Numbered from the stretch's first letter, positions 17,511 to 26,629 are shown. The stretch is DNA of 64,000 bases from DUPU01 sp050952465 (GCA_050952465.1 JBMNKZ010000003.1:42829-106828); one strand, 5' to 3'. Made by a program: numbers and translations. The notes: generated by a model not told the origin, from the sequence alone.

Positions 17511-18092
17511 TTAATTTGAATTCTCCTCGGAGGCTGTGGACGATTCTCGCTGTTTTTTCAGAAGAGCTTCCTCCTCTAAACGCAGCCTCCTCAGTTCTTT
17601 TAAATAAGCATTCTCGATTTTTAGTTTTAAGAGTTCAGCTTCAAGCTGTTTAACATGCTCAGTGCTTGTATCAACAGGAGCTGAATCATCTTGACGTTGT
17701 ATATTAACAGCCTTACCTGATGAATTCATTTTAGCCCTTCTTCCACGTTTCTTATCTCTTAAGGCATCAGGACCAGCCGCTCTATAATCATTTACCCACC
17801 TGGCGATAAGAGCATTATTATTAATCCCTAGTGAAAGAGCCAGTTCCTGATAAGATACCTCACTTGTTAAATAAGACTCTACCACACCAAGCTTAAATTC
17901 AAAAGAATAAGTTTCGTTCTTTCTTGAACGTTTTAATCCATCATCACCAAGTTCTTCGTAGTAATGTACCCAATTGAGAACTTGTCTTCTGTTTTTTACT
18001 CCATATTTTTCTGCTAAAAAAGTATAACCTCCTTCGCCACGTAAATATGCATCTACAACTTTCTTTTTAAACTCATAACTGTATGCAGCCAT
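17511..18092 (-). CDS. IS3-family transposase OrfA (DNA-binding), copy 1
   Basis: DNA-binding half. Two tandem helix-turn-helix units are visible (residues ~5-50 SYEFKKKVVDAYLRGEGGYTFLA, and ~60-110 SFEFKLGVVESYLTSEVSYQELA), followed by a leucine-zipper-like coiled coil (EHVKQLEAELLKLKIENAYLKELRRL) for multimerisation. The start at 18092 follows GGAGGTCGG; a TTG 18 bases upstream is an alternative. The slippery run is near its 3' end. Confidence 0.93.
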   Translation of the reverse strand: MAAYSYEFKKKVVDAYLRGEGGYTFLAEKYGVKNRRQVLNWVHYYEELGDDGLKRSRKNETYSFEFKLGVVESYLTSEVSYQELALSLGINNNALIARWVNDYRAAGPDALRDKKRGRRAKMNSSGKAVNIQRQDDSAPVDTSTEHVKQLEAELLKLKIENAYLKELRRLRLEEEALLKKQRESSTASEENSN

Positions 18093-18154
18093 AAAAATAC
18101 CGACCTCCAATCGTTAGATTTTGGGTCTAACTTTTGGGGGTCGGTACATTTTGC

Positions 18155-18170
18155 GGTGCTTTATTTTTTA
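18155..18170 (+). terminator. Right arm of the IS-split terminator
   Basis: GGTGCTTT followed by ATTTTTTA. It pairs with AAAGCACC at 16594-16601. It is separated from that arm by 1.55 kb of IS and can no longer terminate the 16194 transcript as a simple hairpin. Confidence 0.75.
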
Positions 18171-18263
18171 TGCGATAGCTATCAGTTCTAAAACTACCTC
18201 AGGGGACACACCTGCCGAAGTTAAAGACAGTTCTTTGGAAACAGGAATATCCAAAAAACTAGG

Positions 18264-19628
18264 CTATCTTCCCATTATTATTTTTAATGTCTCTGCCACA
18301 CTGCTAACTGGAAGTAAGGTCAGATTATAGAAATTGGGTAACCTGTTTCCTTTGGGGATGACTGCAGTTTTAAAGCCCATTTTTTCAGCTTCTTTTAATC
18401 TTCTTTCCAGGTTAGTTACCGCTCTTACCTCCCCATTTAAGCCTATTTCTCCCATCACCACCGTGTGCCCATCAACTTCCTGTTCTCGAAAACTGGATGC
18501 TACCGCAACGGCAATGGCCAAATCAGCGGCAGGATCTTCAATCTTTACCCCACCGGCAATATTAACATAAATATCCTGGGAGCCAAGATTCATGCCTACT
18601 ATTTTATCCAAAACCGCGAGAATAATGAGAGTCTTATTATAATCTACCCCTGAAGTCAAGCGGCGGGGATTATTGAAAGAGGTTGAAGCGGATAAAGCCT
18701 GCACCTCCAATAAGACCGGCCTTGTCCCCTGCATAGCACTTACTACTACTGACCCCGATACACCCTGAGGTCTTTGAGAGAGAAATAACTGGGATAAATT
18801 AGCCACAGAAACCAGCCCCTGATGCTGCATATCAAAGACCGCAATCTCATTGGTGGATCCAAACCTGTTTTTAATAGCCCTTAATAAGCGAAAAGAATTA
18901 TGTCTTTCCCCCTCAAAATATAAAACCGTATCTACCATGTGTTCCAGAACCCTAGGCCCGGCCAGCATGCCTTCTTTTGTCACATGCCCTACTAAAACCA
19001 AGGCCAAGTTATTACCTTTGGTATATCGCATGGCATAAGCGGCACACTGCCTAACTTGGGATACGCTCCCCGGTGCTGCAGAAAGCTCCGGTAAAAAGAC
19101 GGTCTGGATAGAATCAATAATCATGAAAACTGGGTTTTCTTTTTTGGCATAGGTAATTATATTTTCCATATTGGTTTCGGTAAGAACTAAAATATTAGGG
19201 TTAATAGTTCCTAACCGTTCCGCTCGCATTTTTACCTGATGGGCAGATTCCTCTCCTGAAACATAAAGCACTTTTCCATAGTTTAATGCGATTTCATATG
19301 CTATCTGCAAAAGCAGTGTAGATTTTCCGATTCCCGGCTCTCCTCCTACTAAAATCAGCGAGCCAGGAACAATACCGCCCCCAAGAACCCCTTTCAGTTC
19401 TTCATTATTCAAAATCATCCGTTTTTCTTCTTTGGTTTTTACGTCATTAATAGAAACCGGCTTAGTAGAACTAAGGTAGCCTTCAAAAGGAATAACACCG
19501 TTTTTTTTGCCGGCAATTATTTCTTCTTCCATGGTATTCCAGGCCCCGCATCCCGGACATCTCCCCTGCCATTTTACAGAATCGCACCCACACTCCCGGC
19601 AGACATAAACAGTTTTTATTTTAGCCAA
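18264..19628 (-). CDS. radA: DNA repair protein RadA (Sms)
   Basis: RadA is a RecA-like helicase that helps branch migration in recombination. N-terminal four-Cys zinc finger (CRECGCDSVKWQGRCPGC), Walker A GGEPGIGKST (~residue 93), the RadA-specific KNRFGS motif, and a C-terminal Lon-protease-like domain (GGVKIEDPAADLAIAVAVASS). 454 residues, the usual length. The TAG stop is followed in frame by another 31 sense codons (see findings). It is preceded by clpC far upstream, with a family A repeat between. Confidence 0.96.
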   Translation of the reverse strand: MAKIKTVYVCRECGCDSVKWQGRCPGCGAWNTMEEEIIAGKKNGVIPFEGYLSSTKPVSINDVKTKEEKRMILNNEELKGVLGGGIVPGSLILVGGEPGIGKSTLLLQIAYEIALNYGKVLYVSGEESAHQVKMRAERLGTINPNILVLTETNMENIITYAKKENPVFMIIDSIQTVFLPELSAAPGSVSQVRQCAAYAMRYTKGNNLALVLVGHVTKEGMLAGPRVLEHMVDTVLYFEGERHNSFRLLRAIKNRFGSTNEIAVFDMQHQGLVSVANLSQLFLSQRPQGVSGSVVVSAMQGTRPVLLEVQALSASTSFNNPRRLTSGVDYNKTLIILAVLDKIVGMNLGSQDIYVNIAGGVKIEDPAADLAIAVAVASSFREQEVDGHTVVMGEIGLNGEVRAVTNLERRLKEAEKMGFKTAVIPKGNRLPNFYNLTLLPVSSVAETLKIIMGR

Positions 19629-19659
19629 CTTAAAGCCTCCTTTAAAAACTAGTATAAAA

Positions 19660-19748
19660 GAAAAATTGGCCGCGCTAAGCCTCCTAGGGCCGGCAAATGC
19701 ATTAGTTTCACTTATATCTATCAGAAAGAGTTATACTTCCTATTAAAC
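19660..19748 (+). repeat. Diverged copy of family A dispersed repeat
   Basis: AAAAGAAAAATTGGCCGCGCTAAGCC through TTTCACTTATATCTATCAGAAAGAG to TATACTTCCTATTAAAC follows the whole of the 25612-25690 copy with an insertion of about 15 bp in the middle. It lies between radA and the clpC terminator. Confidence 0.6.
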
Positions 19749-19750
19749 AA

Positions 19751-19782
19751 ATAAAAGGCAGGGCTTAAACTGCTGCCCTGCC
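19751..19782 (-). terminator. Terminator of the ctsR-mcsA-mcsB-clpC operon
   Basis: GGCAGGGC pairs perfectly with GCCCTGCC around a 10-base loop, right after the clpC stop; TTTTATTTG follows on the minus strand. Confidence 0.85.
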
Positions 19783-19790
19783 CACATCTA

Positions 19791-22277
19791 TTATTTCGAC
19801 GCATTTAATAGTAATTCCTTTTTATTTTTTAAGATTAATCTGTTATCCTGTACATCAGCTACAATATGGTCACCGGTTTTAAACTCTTGCTTCAGTAAAG
19901 CTTCTGATAAACTATCTTCTACATGTCTTAAAATTGCTCTCCGCAAAGGACGCGCGCCAAATACTTCATCAAAGCCTTCCTTAGCCAAAAACTCCTTAGC
20001 CTCATCCGTCACTTCCAGCGTAAATCCTTGTTCCTCTACTCGTTTATTTAATTCATTAATCATTAATGTGACAATTTGTTTAATATGCTCTTGTTTAAGA
20101 GCGTGGAATACAATTATTTCATCAATCCGGTTTAAAAATTCCGGACGGAAAGTTTTTTTCATTTCGTCCATTACGCGTTCCTTCATGCTGTTGTAGTCAT
20201 CTTCATCCGTTTTCGTTACGGTAAATCCTAAAGTCGCCTCCCTGCGAATCGTTCTCGCTCCCACATTAGATGTCATGATAATCACCGTATTCCGGAAATC
20301 TACAGTTCGGCCTTTGGAGTCAGTTAATCTACCGTCTTCCAATACTTGAAGCAGAATATTGAAAACCTCCGGATGAGCTTTTTCAATTTCGTCCAAAAGA
20401 ACTACGGTATATGGTTTTCTCCGCACCGCTTCTGTAAGTTGGCCCCCTTCATCATAACCTACATATCCGGGAGGAGCACCGACTAAACGAGAAACGGCGT
20501 GTTTCTCCATATATTCTGACATATCAATACGTACCAGAGCATCTTCCGCCCCGAACATAGCTTCAGCCAAAGCCCTAGCCAGCTCAGTTTTTCCTACCCC
20601 GGTGGGACCAAGAAAAATAAATGAACCTACCGGCCGTTTTGGATCTTTCAACCCGGAACGGGCTCTCCTTATAGCTCGGGAAATCGCCTTAACCGCTTCG
20701 TCCTGTCCGATTACCCGCTGATGAAGAATATCTTCCATGTGAAGTAAACGCTCTGTTTCCTCTTGATGTAGCTTATTTACAGGAATCCCAGTCCAGCTGG
20801 ATAAAACTTCTGCCACATCTTCTTCATCAACTACCCATTTTTCTGTTTCTTTATCTTTTACCCACTGGCTCTTTAAATCCTCCAGCTCCTTTAATATATC
20901 TTTTTCTTGGTCTCTGAATTCAGCCGCCTTTTCGAATTCTTGACTATTAATGGCTGCTTCTTTTTCTTTTTTAACAGTTTCCAACTTTTCCTCCAGCTTA
21001 CGTAAATCCGGAGGAGCAGTATGCACAGATAACCGTACCTTAGATGATGCTTCATCAATCAAATCAATGGCTTTGTCCGGCAAAAAGCGATCAGTAATAT
21101 AACGGTCAGATAAATTTACCGCAGCTGCCAAGGCTTGGTCGGTAATCTTTACCCGGTGATGGGCTTCATAACGATCTCTTAAGCCCCGTAAAATCTCCAC
21201 TGAATCTTCTTTGGTCGGTTCATCCACTTGAATGGGCTGAAATCTTCGTTCTAAAGCAGCATCCTTTTCAATATGCTTACGGTACTCATCCAATGTGGTG
21301 GCACCCACACATTGTAACTCGCCTCTGGCCAAGGCCGGCTTCAAAATATTTGCCGCATCTATGGCCCCCTCTGCTGCTCCGGCACCGATTAGGGTATGCA
21401 TTTCATCAATGAAAAGGATAATATTTTCCGCTTCTCTTACTTCATCCATAACCTTCTTAAGCCGTTCCTCAAATTCACCCCGATATTTAGAACCGGCAAC
21501 TAAAGAAGATAAGTCTAAGGTAACGACTCTTTTCCCCTTTAAAGTTTCCGGAACCTTACCTTCCACAATTCTTTGGGCAAGTCCTTCCGCAATAGCGGTT
21601 TTTCCTACCCCAGGTTCGCCAATCAAGACCGGATTATTCTTGGTTCTACGGCTTAAAACTTGGGTCACACGCTCAATCTCTTTTTCACGACCGATAACCG
21701 GATCCAATTTATCCTGTTGAGCCATTTCCGTTAAATCCCGACTGAAGCTATCTAAAGTCGGTGTCTTTGAGTTAGGTTTAGCCTGCTTTGCAGCCCTCGG
21801 TTTAAATTGACCCATGCCCGGCCCGGCTGAAGCCTGGGGAGTTACTCCCCCCAAAATCTCCATAATTCTTTCCCGCACCACGTCTAATGTAATGCCGGAT
21901 GAAACCAGAATACGGGCAGCCAGTCCCTCGCCCTCTCGGATTAGGCCTAATAGAATATGCTCAGTCGCTACATAATTAACACCTTGGGATAAAGCTTCTT
22001 CTCCCGCCAACTCCAATACCTTTTTGGCCCGGGGCGTAAAACCCGGTTCCCCAATGACTTGGGTTCCACTAGTTCCTATCATTTTCCCAATATCTTGAGC
22101 GGCCCCCACCAAATTGACGCCCAGGCTCTGGAGTGCCCTTGAGGCAACTCCGTCCCCTTCTTTTAAAAGTCCCAAAAGCAAATGTTCTGTTCCTACTGCC
22201 GGGTGCTTCAATCTTTTAGCTTCTACTTTAGCTAAGTATATTACCTTTTGCGCTCTTTCTGTAAATCTATTTAGCAT
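19791..22277 (-). CDS. clpC: ATP-dependent Clp protease ATP-binding subunit ClpC
   Basis: AAA+ unfoldase that feeds proteins to ClpP and is targeted by arginine-phosphorylation in Gram-positives. Double Clp N-terminal repeat (residues ~1-145), first AAA domain with Walker A GEPGVGKTAIAEGLAQ, a UVR middle domain (LEEKLETVKKEKEAAINSQ, then FEKAAEFRDQE), second AAA domain with GPTGVGKTELARALAEAMFG, and a D2 C-terminal domain. 828 residues, normal for ClpC. Its ribosome binding site AGGAGGG overlaps the mcsB stop. Fourth gene of a CtsR-controlled operon. Confidence 0.98.
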   Translation of the reverse strand: MLNRFTERAQKVIYLAKVEAKRLKHPAVGTEHLLLGLLKEGDGVASRALQSLGVNLVGAAQDIGKMIGTSGTQVIGEPGFTPRAKKVLELAGEEALSQGVNYVATEHILLGLIREGEGLAARILVSSGITLDVVRERIMEILGGVTPQASAGPGMGQFKPRAAKQAKPNSKTPTLDSFSRDLTEMAQQDKLDPVIGREKEIERVTQVLSRRTKNNPVLIGEPGVGKTAIAEGLAQRIVEGKVPETLKGKRVVTLDLSSLVAGSKYRGEFEERLKKVMDEVREAENIILFIDEMHTLIGAGAAEGAIDAANILKPALARGELQCVGATTLDEYRKHIEKDAALERRFQPIQVDEPTKEDSVEILRGLRDRYEAHHRVKITDQALAAAVNLSDRYITDRFLPDKAIDLIDEASSKVRLSVHTAPPDLRKLEEKLETVKKEKEAAINSQEFEKAAEFRDQEKDILKELEDLKSQWVKDKETEKWVVDEEDVAEVLSSWTGIPVNKLHQEETERLLHMEDILHQRVIGQDEAVKAISRAIRRARSGLKDPKRPVGSFIFLGPTGVGKTELARALAEAMFGAEDALVRIDMSEYMEKHAVSRLVGAPPGYVGYDEGGQLTEAVRRKPYTVVLLDEIEKAHPEVFNILLQVLEDGRLTDSKGRTVDFRNTVIIMTSNVGARTIRREATLGFTVTKTDEDDYNSMKERVMDEMKKTFRPEFLNRIDEIIVFHALKQEHIKQIVTLMINELNKRVEEQGFTLEVTDEAKEFLAKEGFDEVFGARPLRRAILRHVEDSLSEALLKQEFKTGDHIVADVQDNRLILKNKKELLLNASK

Positions 22278-22288
22278 CTTTTTCCCTC

Positions 22289-23350
22289 CTAAACTTTTGA
22301 TAGTTTTTCTCTAATGGTCGATGCCCTGATAATATCCCGCTGGTGCGGCTGCAATTCAGTTTGACTTTTCTGTTGTAAAAAAGACGTCTGGATCGAAACC
22401 ATTAAAGCATTAAATACCTTTGGGTCAATTCCCTGAATTATATTCATATCAATACCTAACCTTAGTTCAGACAAAAGGCTCATAGATTCCTGCGAGGAAA
22501 TACTCCTGGCATGGGAAAGAATCCCATATGCGCGCCAGACCCTATCTTCTAGCTGTTCCTTTGTTTCTTGATAAAGCATTTTCCTTGCGTTTCTTTCCTG
22601 ATCTATGACTTGCAGGGTGACTGCATTGAGGTGATTAAGAATCTCTTCCTCAGTAAGTCCCAAGGTAACCTGGTTTGAAATCTGGAACAAGTTCCCTAAA
22701 GCCTCCGAGCCTTCCCCATACATACCACGTACAGTAAGGCCGATCTGACCCATCGTGGCAAAAACTTGATAACCTTGCCGAGTCAAAACCAATCCGGGTA
22801 GATGGAGCATCACAGAGGCCCGCATTCCTGTGCCTACATTAGTAGGACAGGATGTAAGATAACCTTTATCCTTGTCAAAGGCAAAATCCAGCGACTGTTC
22901 CAAAACATCATCTATTTTATCTGCTAAAGACCAAGCCTCATTTAATTGCATTGCAGAGAGAAGACACTGGATCCGCAAATGATCTTCTTCATTTACCATC
23001 ACACTTACAGACTCGTCATCTTTGATAATCACACCTTTTGGCCCATGACTTTGGGCGTGTTGGGGACTTATTAAATGTTTTTCTACCAAAACCCATTTTT
23101 CCAGGTTGCTTAATTCATTCAAGGCAATAAAGTCAAAACTGCCCATTTTTTCTTTAAACTTCGGAGTATCCACAATATACTTAATTGAGTTTAGGATTTC
23201 TTTTTCTTTCTCTTCACCAAGCATATCAGGGAAAGGTATATTATGGATATTCCTTGCCAATCTCACCCGACTACTGATAACAATATCAGAATTCGGTCCC
23301 ACACCCTCTGTCCACTTACTGCCAGGCTCTGAAAAAATATCAGCACTCAT
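22289..23350 (-). CDS. mcsB: Protein arginine kinase McsB
   Basis: Phosphorylates arginines, marking proteins such as CtsR for ClpCP degradation. It has the guanido-kinase catalytic core: the SSRVRLARN motif near residue 28, the loop LTSCPTNVGTGMRASVMLHLPGL (catalytic Cys in SCPTNVGTG) and the C-terminal part with a RDWR-like allosteric region. I chose the ATG at 23350, 8 bases after AGGAGG; an in-frame GTG at 23359 is weaker. 353 residues. It sits between mcsA and clpC. Confidence 0.97.
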   Translation of the reverse strand: MSADIFSEPGSKWTEGVGPNSDIVISSRVRLARNIHNIPFPDMLGEEKEKEILNSIKYIVDTPKFKEKMGSFDFIALNELSNLEKWVLVEKHLISPQHAQSHGPKGVIIKDDESVSVMVNEEDHLRIQCLLSAMQLNEAWSLADKIDDVLEQSLDFAFDKDKGYLTSCPTNVGTGMRASVMLHLPGLVLTRQGYQVFATMGQIGLTVRGMYGEGSEALGNLFQISNQVTLGLTEEEILNHLNAVTLQVIDQERNARKMLYQETKEQLEDRVWRAYGILSHARSISSQESMSLLSELRLGIDMNIIQGIDPKVFNALMVSIQTSFLQQKSQTELQPHQRDIIRASTIREKLSKV

Positions 23351-23362
23351 CTTACCCACCTC

Positions 23363-23875
23363 CTAATTATCTAATCTCTTTTCCAAGTCTTTGATTTTAT
23401 CCCGCACCTCTGCCGCTTTTTCAAATTCCTCTTTCTTAACTAAGTTACCCAATTCATATTTCAGGGATTCAATTTCCCTAATCAGCTTTAACCTGCCGCC
23501 TGTCCGGGCTGGTACCTTTCCTTTATGCTTTTCCGAACTATGAATTCTTCTTATTAACGGGTTAAGTTTCTCTTGAAAAACTTCGTAGCAATTGCTGCAC
23601 CCAAGTTTGCCTGTTTGGGAAAATTGGCTGTAAGTCAAACCACAATTTTCGCATTTATCTGACTTGAAGGCAAGGCCCATTCCAGAAAAAGCAGGATCAT
23701 GGGTAAGAAGATTCGCCAAAAACTTATTCAAAGAAAAATTGGGATCAATACCAAAACTAAAATGAGGTATTCCTTTAGAACATTCTTCGCATAAATGCTG
23801 CTCATATTTTTCATTATTTACAATTTTTGCAAAGTGAACCGTAGCAGGCCGTTGTTTGCATTTATCACATAGCAT
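23363..23875 (-). CDS. mcsA: McsA, zinc-binding activator of McsB
   Basis: Activator of McsB kinase, part of the CtsR control loop. Four CxxC zinc motifs are visible (CDKC, CEEC, CENC and CSNC) and the C-terminus is a UVR-type coiled coil (LKYELGNLVKKEEFEKAAEVRDKI, split), which contacts McsB. 170 residues. Its ATG overlaps the stop codon of ctsR by one base, so the two are translationally coupled. Confidence 0.95.
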   Translation of the reverse strand: MLCDKCKQRPATVHFAKIVNNEKYEQHLCEECSKGIPHFSFGIDPNFSLNKFLANLLTHDPAFSGMGLAFKSDKCENCGLTYSQFSQTGKLGCSNCYEVFQEKLNPLIRRIHSSEKHKGKVPARTGGRLKLIREIESLKYELGNLVKKEEFEKAAEVRDKIKDLEKRLDN

Positions 23876-24342
23876 TATAAATCCTCCCTTAACAGAGAAA
23901 TTAAAACTGACCTTAAAATCCTAGCCCTGATCAAATCCCGATCCGGCAGATCCAGCACCAATGTGTTCCGATCAATAATAGATTTAATTAAAATACTTTC
24001 CCTCTTTGTTAAAAACCCTTCCTCTTCCAACCTTGTGATGAGACCTTCCCCTGACTGCTGGGAAATCATTTTCCCGACAGTGCTGTTAACCATAGTTAAT
24101 AAATCCTCATCCCCTTTGACACCTAGTTTTATAATTTTAATATATCCCCCACCGCCCCGGCGGCTTTCCACATGATACCCTTGATTATTCGTAAACCGGG
24201 TTTCTAAAACATAATTAATTTGAGACGGTACGCACATAAACATTTCTGCTAAATCATTACGCTTAATTTCTAAAAAGCCGCTTTTGCTCATATCTAATAA
24301 TTTTTTTAAATATCGTTCAATCTCGTTTGCCAATGTGCTCAC
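23875..24342 (-). CDS. ctsR: Transcriptional repressor CtsR
   Basis: Represses class III heat-shock genes. N-terminal winged helix-turn-helix (ANEIERYLKKLL and MFMCVPSQINYVLETRF), followed by the glycine-rich RGGGGY wing that senses heat, and a C-terminal domain (residues ~80-155). I prefer the GTG at 24342 (AAGGTGG upstream); a GTG at 24354 is also possible. About 155 residues. It is autoregulated through the operator at 24375-24393. Confidence 0.95.
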   Translation of the reverse strand: MSTLANEIERYLKKLLDMSKSGFLEIKRNDLAEMFMCVPSQINYVLETRFTNNQGYHVESRRGGGGYIKIIKLGVKGDEDLLTMVNSTVGKMISQQSGEGLITRLEEEGFLTKRESILIKSIIDRNTLVLDLPDRDLIRARILRSVLISLLREDL

Positions 24343-24374
24343 AATATCGACCACCTTCTGACCATTTCTGATTT

Positions 24375-24405
24375 TTTGACCTTTCCTGACCTTATATATA
24401 TTATA
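24375..24405 (-). promoter_or_regulatory. CtsR operator with overlapping sigma-A promoter
   Basis: On the minus strand AAGGTCAGGAAAGGTCAAA (24393-24375) is a direct repeat of the CtsR heptamer (GGTCAAA, separated by 3 bases). Directly upstream lies a -10 region TATATAATAT (~24407-24400) with a -35 TTGCAT about 17 bp further up. So the repressor would sit on the transcription start of its own operon. Confidence 0.85.
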
Positions 24406-24555
24406 TACAACATTTTTACTATCTATGCAATAGAAATCTTAACTAAAATTTTAATAAATTGTTCTTAAAATACGGAAATGCCCCCAGTAGCTTCTATTTT
24501 CTCCAATTTTTAAAATATTTTGCTGCTGTAACCTTTGGGACCCGGAATCATTAGT

Positions 24556-24602
24556 TGGGTGTAGATCATAAGCAAGAGGTTATACTTTCTGACAACTAAA
24601 AA
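24556..24602 (+). repeat. Partial copy of family A dispersed repeat
   Basis: GTAGATCATAAGCAAGAGG, TTATACTTTCTGACAACTAAAA follows the right half of the 25612-25690 copy (TAGATCTATCAG..., TATACTTTCTAATAGACTA). It overlaps the start of the next terminator. Confidence 0.5.
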
Positions 24603-24622
24603 ATACGCCCTTAAAGGCGTAT
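24598..24622 (-). terminator. Terminator of the gate-domain gene pair
   Basis: ATACGCC pairs with GGCGTAT around a 6-base loop; the minus strand continues TTTTTTAG. Confidence 0.75.
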
Positions 24623-24632
24623 GATTTAATTC

Positions 24633-25094
24633 TTAGGTTTGCTCTATTTCCAGTCTTTGCTTTCCTTGTCTCAGCAATACCCAAACGAACGTTACTAAAA
24701 TAGCCAGCAAAAACCTAGCCAGAGCAATAATCCAAAAGTTTGCTCCCACAGTTAGAAAAAGCATAGTATCCTCAATTATTGAGTGGCAAACGACTAAAAA
24801 TAGACTAACAGTAAATAAGTCCTCTTTTTGCACAACTTCTTCACGGGCACTTTGTATGATCACACCTGCTCCATATGCAATTCCAAAAATCAATCCTGCC
24901 ATTAAAGGTAAAACCACCTCCTTAGGCAGTCTTAGCATCTTTAATAACGGAAAAAGTAAAGGTCCTATTTTTTCAATAGCTCTGAATTCCTTTAAAAACT
25001 CAATTATCACCATCAAAGGAATGACTATTAAAACAAGTTTAATTATGGTCCCCATGCATCCTTTGATGGTTTCCATCAGCCATATCCAGTCCAT
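24633..25094 (-). CDS. Nucleoside-recognition (gate) domain membrane protein, SpmB-like
   Basis: 153 residues with four to five hydrophobic segments and a Gate motif (LPLMAGLIFGIAYGAGVIIQSARE). The Gate family includes SpmA/SpmB, which dehydrate the spore core, and transporters in the NupC group. It is partner to the neighbouring gene 13 bp upstream. Substrate unknown; the label nucleoside recognition comes from the domain family and should not be read as function. Confidence 0.8.
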   Translation of the reverse strand: MDWIWLMETIKGCMGTIIKLVLIVIPLMVIIEFLKEFRAIEKIGPLLFPLLKMLRLPKEVVLPLMAGLIFGIAYGAGVIIQSAREEVVQKEDLFTVSLFLVVCHSIIEDTMLFLTVGANFWIIALARFLLAILVTFVWVLLRQGKQRLEIEQT

Positions 25095-25107
25095 TTTCAG
25101 CCACTCC

Positions 25108-25524
25108 CTACCAAATAATGTTTATGATGATACCGCAAATTATTGAAAAAATAAGTCTAAAAAGCGTTAAGGCTAAAGCATTGATCCCTGTTTTTTTTAA
25201 AACTGCATTTTCCACAAAAAGATTATGAGAAAACAGTAAAACTAAAGCAATAATATTAATTTGCTTAAACGTTAAATTCATTGCACTAATTCCGCCTAAA
25301 ACTGAATATATATTAAGGCAATTTCCAATAACCAATAACAGGGACGCTTCTCCTGGCAAGCCAAGAAGTTTCATAAAAGGTTCACACCACTGGGCAAGTA
25401 TATGTAGCACGCCACTTTTCTCCATTACTTTAATTAACAAATATACCGGAATAATTGCTTTTGCTAATTCTAATGCAACATATAGCCCATTTTGCACTCC
25501 TCTTTTGGTAACCGCATAATACAT
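25108..25524 (-). CDS. Nucleoside-recognition (gate) domain membrane protein, SpmA-like
   Basis: 138 residues with about four membrane segments, including a Gate-like LLGLPGEASLLLVIGNCLNIYSVLGG. It forms a two-gene unit with the gene at 24633, split halves of one fold, as in spmA/spmB or the YjiG/YjiH pairs. Promoter not identified. Confidence 0.78.
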   Translation of the reverse strand: MYYAVTKRGVQNGLYVALELAKAIIPVYLLIKVMEKSGVLHILAQWCEPFMKLLGLPGEASLLLVIGNCLNIYSVLGGISAMNLTFKQINIIALVLLFSHNLFVENAVLKKTGINALALTLFRLIFSIICGIIINIIW

Positions 25525-25611
25525 AGGCCCAACTCCTAAAATTCTATAAAGTACTTACCTATATTAGCATAAATATAGCATAGTGAAAATGTAGTCTTGT
25601 AAATATGTGGT

Positions 25612-25690
25612 TAAAGAAAACTCGGCTTGCGCCAAGCCTTAGTTGCACTTAGATCTATCAGAAAGAAGCTATACTTTCTAATAGACTAGG
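25612..25690 (+). repeat. Family A dispersed repeat, fullest copy
   Basis: About 80 bp with two stem-loops: GGCTTGCGCCAAGCC and AGAAAGAAGCTATACTTTCT, joined by TTAGTTGCACTTAGATCT, and ending AATAGACTA. Partial or diverged copies appear at five other intergenic places in the left half of the window. It has no coding potential. Confidence 0.65.
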
Positions 25691-25703
25691 CAAAAACTCA
25701 TGC

Positions 25704-25727
25704 TAAAAAAAGCGCCTTTCCTACGAA
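25704..25727 (-). terminator. Left arm of a second IS-split terminator
   Basis: AGCGCCTTTCC at 25711-25721, preceded on the plus strand by seven A (seven T on the minus strand). It pairs with GGAAAGGTGCT at 27272-27282, one G-T pair in 11. This is the terminator of the DAACS symporter gene; the IS lies in its loop. Confidence 0.85.
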
Positions 25728-25787
25728 TGAGGTGACCCCTAAAAGCTAGACTTTATTAGCGAGACAGTTTCGGCTGCCTCGCTATTT

Positions 25788-26588
25788 TTATGCAGCCTGA
25801 AGACTAAGTCTGTATTGCACTGGACTTAGCCATCCAAGTTTCTCTTTAATTCTCTTTTCGTTATAGTAATTTATGTATCGTTCAATTTCCAACTTCAATT
25901 CCTCATAGCTGTAATAGACGACACCATAGTAAATCTCTTGTTTAAGCAGTCCAAAGAAGTTCTCCATAACGGAATTATCATGGCAGTTACCTTTTCTAGA
26001 CATACTTTGATAAATACGTTCTTCCTTAAGCCGGTTAGAGTATGCTCTCATCTGGTAAGCCCATCCTTGATCTGAATGGAATGTTCGGCGATAAGGACAA
26101 TCTGAGGTTATTTCAATGGCTTTATCTAGTGCATCCATTACACTCTTGGCCGTAGGACGCTTGGCAATACCATAACTAAGAATTTCACCATTACACATAT
26201 CCATAAAAGGATCCAAATAAAGCTTGTGCATTGTCATATGGCCTTTTGAATCTACTTCATAGTATTTAAATTCGGTTGTATCAGTTGTAACCTTTTGATG
26301 CGGTATATGTGTATTGAATCGCCTACGGATTCTATTAGGTGCCACAATACCAACCTTGCCTTTGTACGAGCTGTATTTACGACTTTTACGTGTAAATGAG
26401 GTCACCTGAAGATTGAGTTTTTGCATTATTCGCTGGACTTTTTTCTTGTTAACATGAATTCCCTGATTATTTAATTCGGCTCGCATGCGTCGATATCCAT
26501 AATCTTTATTATCTTCATGTATTTTTAGGATTTTCTCTTCGAGTTCTTTGTCAGGATTTTCTCTATCAAATCTTTTTTGCCAATACAT
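25788..26588 (-). CDS. IS3-family transposase OrfB (DDE integrase), copy 2
   Basis: Residue-for-residue the same as the OrfB at 16669-17469, including the catalytic DDE set (TTDTTEF, HSDQGW, ENFFGLLKQE). Confidence 0.95.
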   Translation of the reverse strand: MYWQKRFDRENPDKELEEKILKIHEDNKDYGYRRMRAELNNQGIHVNKKKVQRIMQKLNLQVTSFTRKSRKYSSYKGKVGIVAPNRIRRRFNTHIPHQKVTTDTTEFKYYEVDSKGHMTMHKLYLDPFMDMCNGEILSYGIAKRPTAKSVMDALDKAIEITSDCPYRRTFHSDQGWAYQMRAYSNRLKEERIYQSMSRKGNCHDNSVMENFFGLLKQEIYYGVVYYSYEELKLEIERYINYYNEKRIKEKLGWLSPVQYRLSLQAA

Positions 26589-26629
26589 GTAGGTAGCTTT
26601 AGGGAAGCCAACTACAGCGAGAATGTCTT

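Larger units (their letters stand above)
16609..18148 (-). mobile_element. IS3-family (IS150-like) insertion sequence, copy 1
   Basis: 1540 bp from TG to CA. The ends are imperfect inverted repeats: GACCCCTAAAAGCTAGAC on the left against GACCCCCAAAAGTTAGAC on the right (inverted). It encodes OrfA (17511-18092) and OrfB (16669-17469) on the minus strand. A 3-bp target duplication TTT is possible (16606-16608 and 18149-18151) but lies in a T run. By eye it is identical to copy 2 at 25728-27267, so the two moved recently. The insertion is inside a terminator hairpin loop. Confidence 0.93.

Noticed and set aside
24598..24622. Hairpin as a ctsR leader attenuator
   Set aside because: It lies at the 3' side of the gate-domain genes and has a T-tract in that direction, so it is their terminator; the ctsR promoter begins downstream of it.
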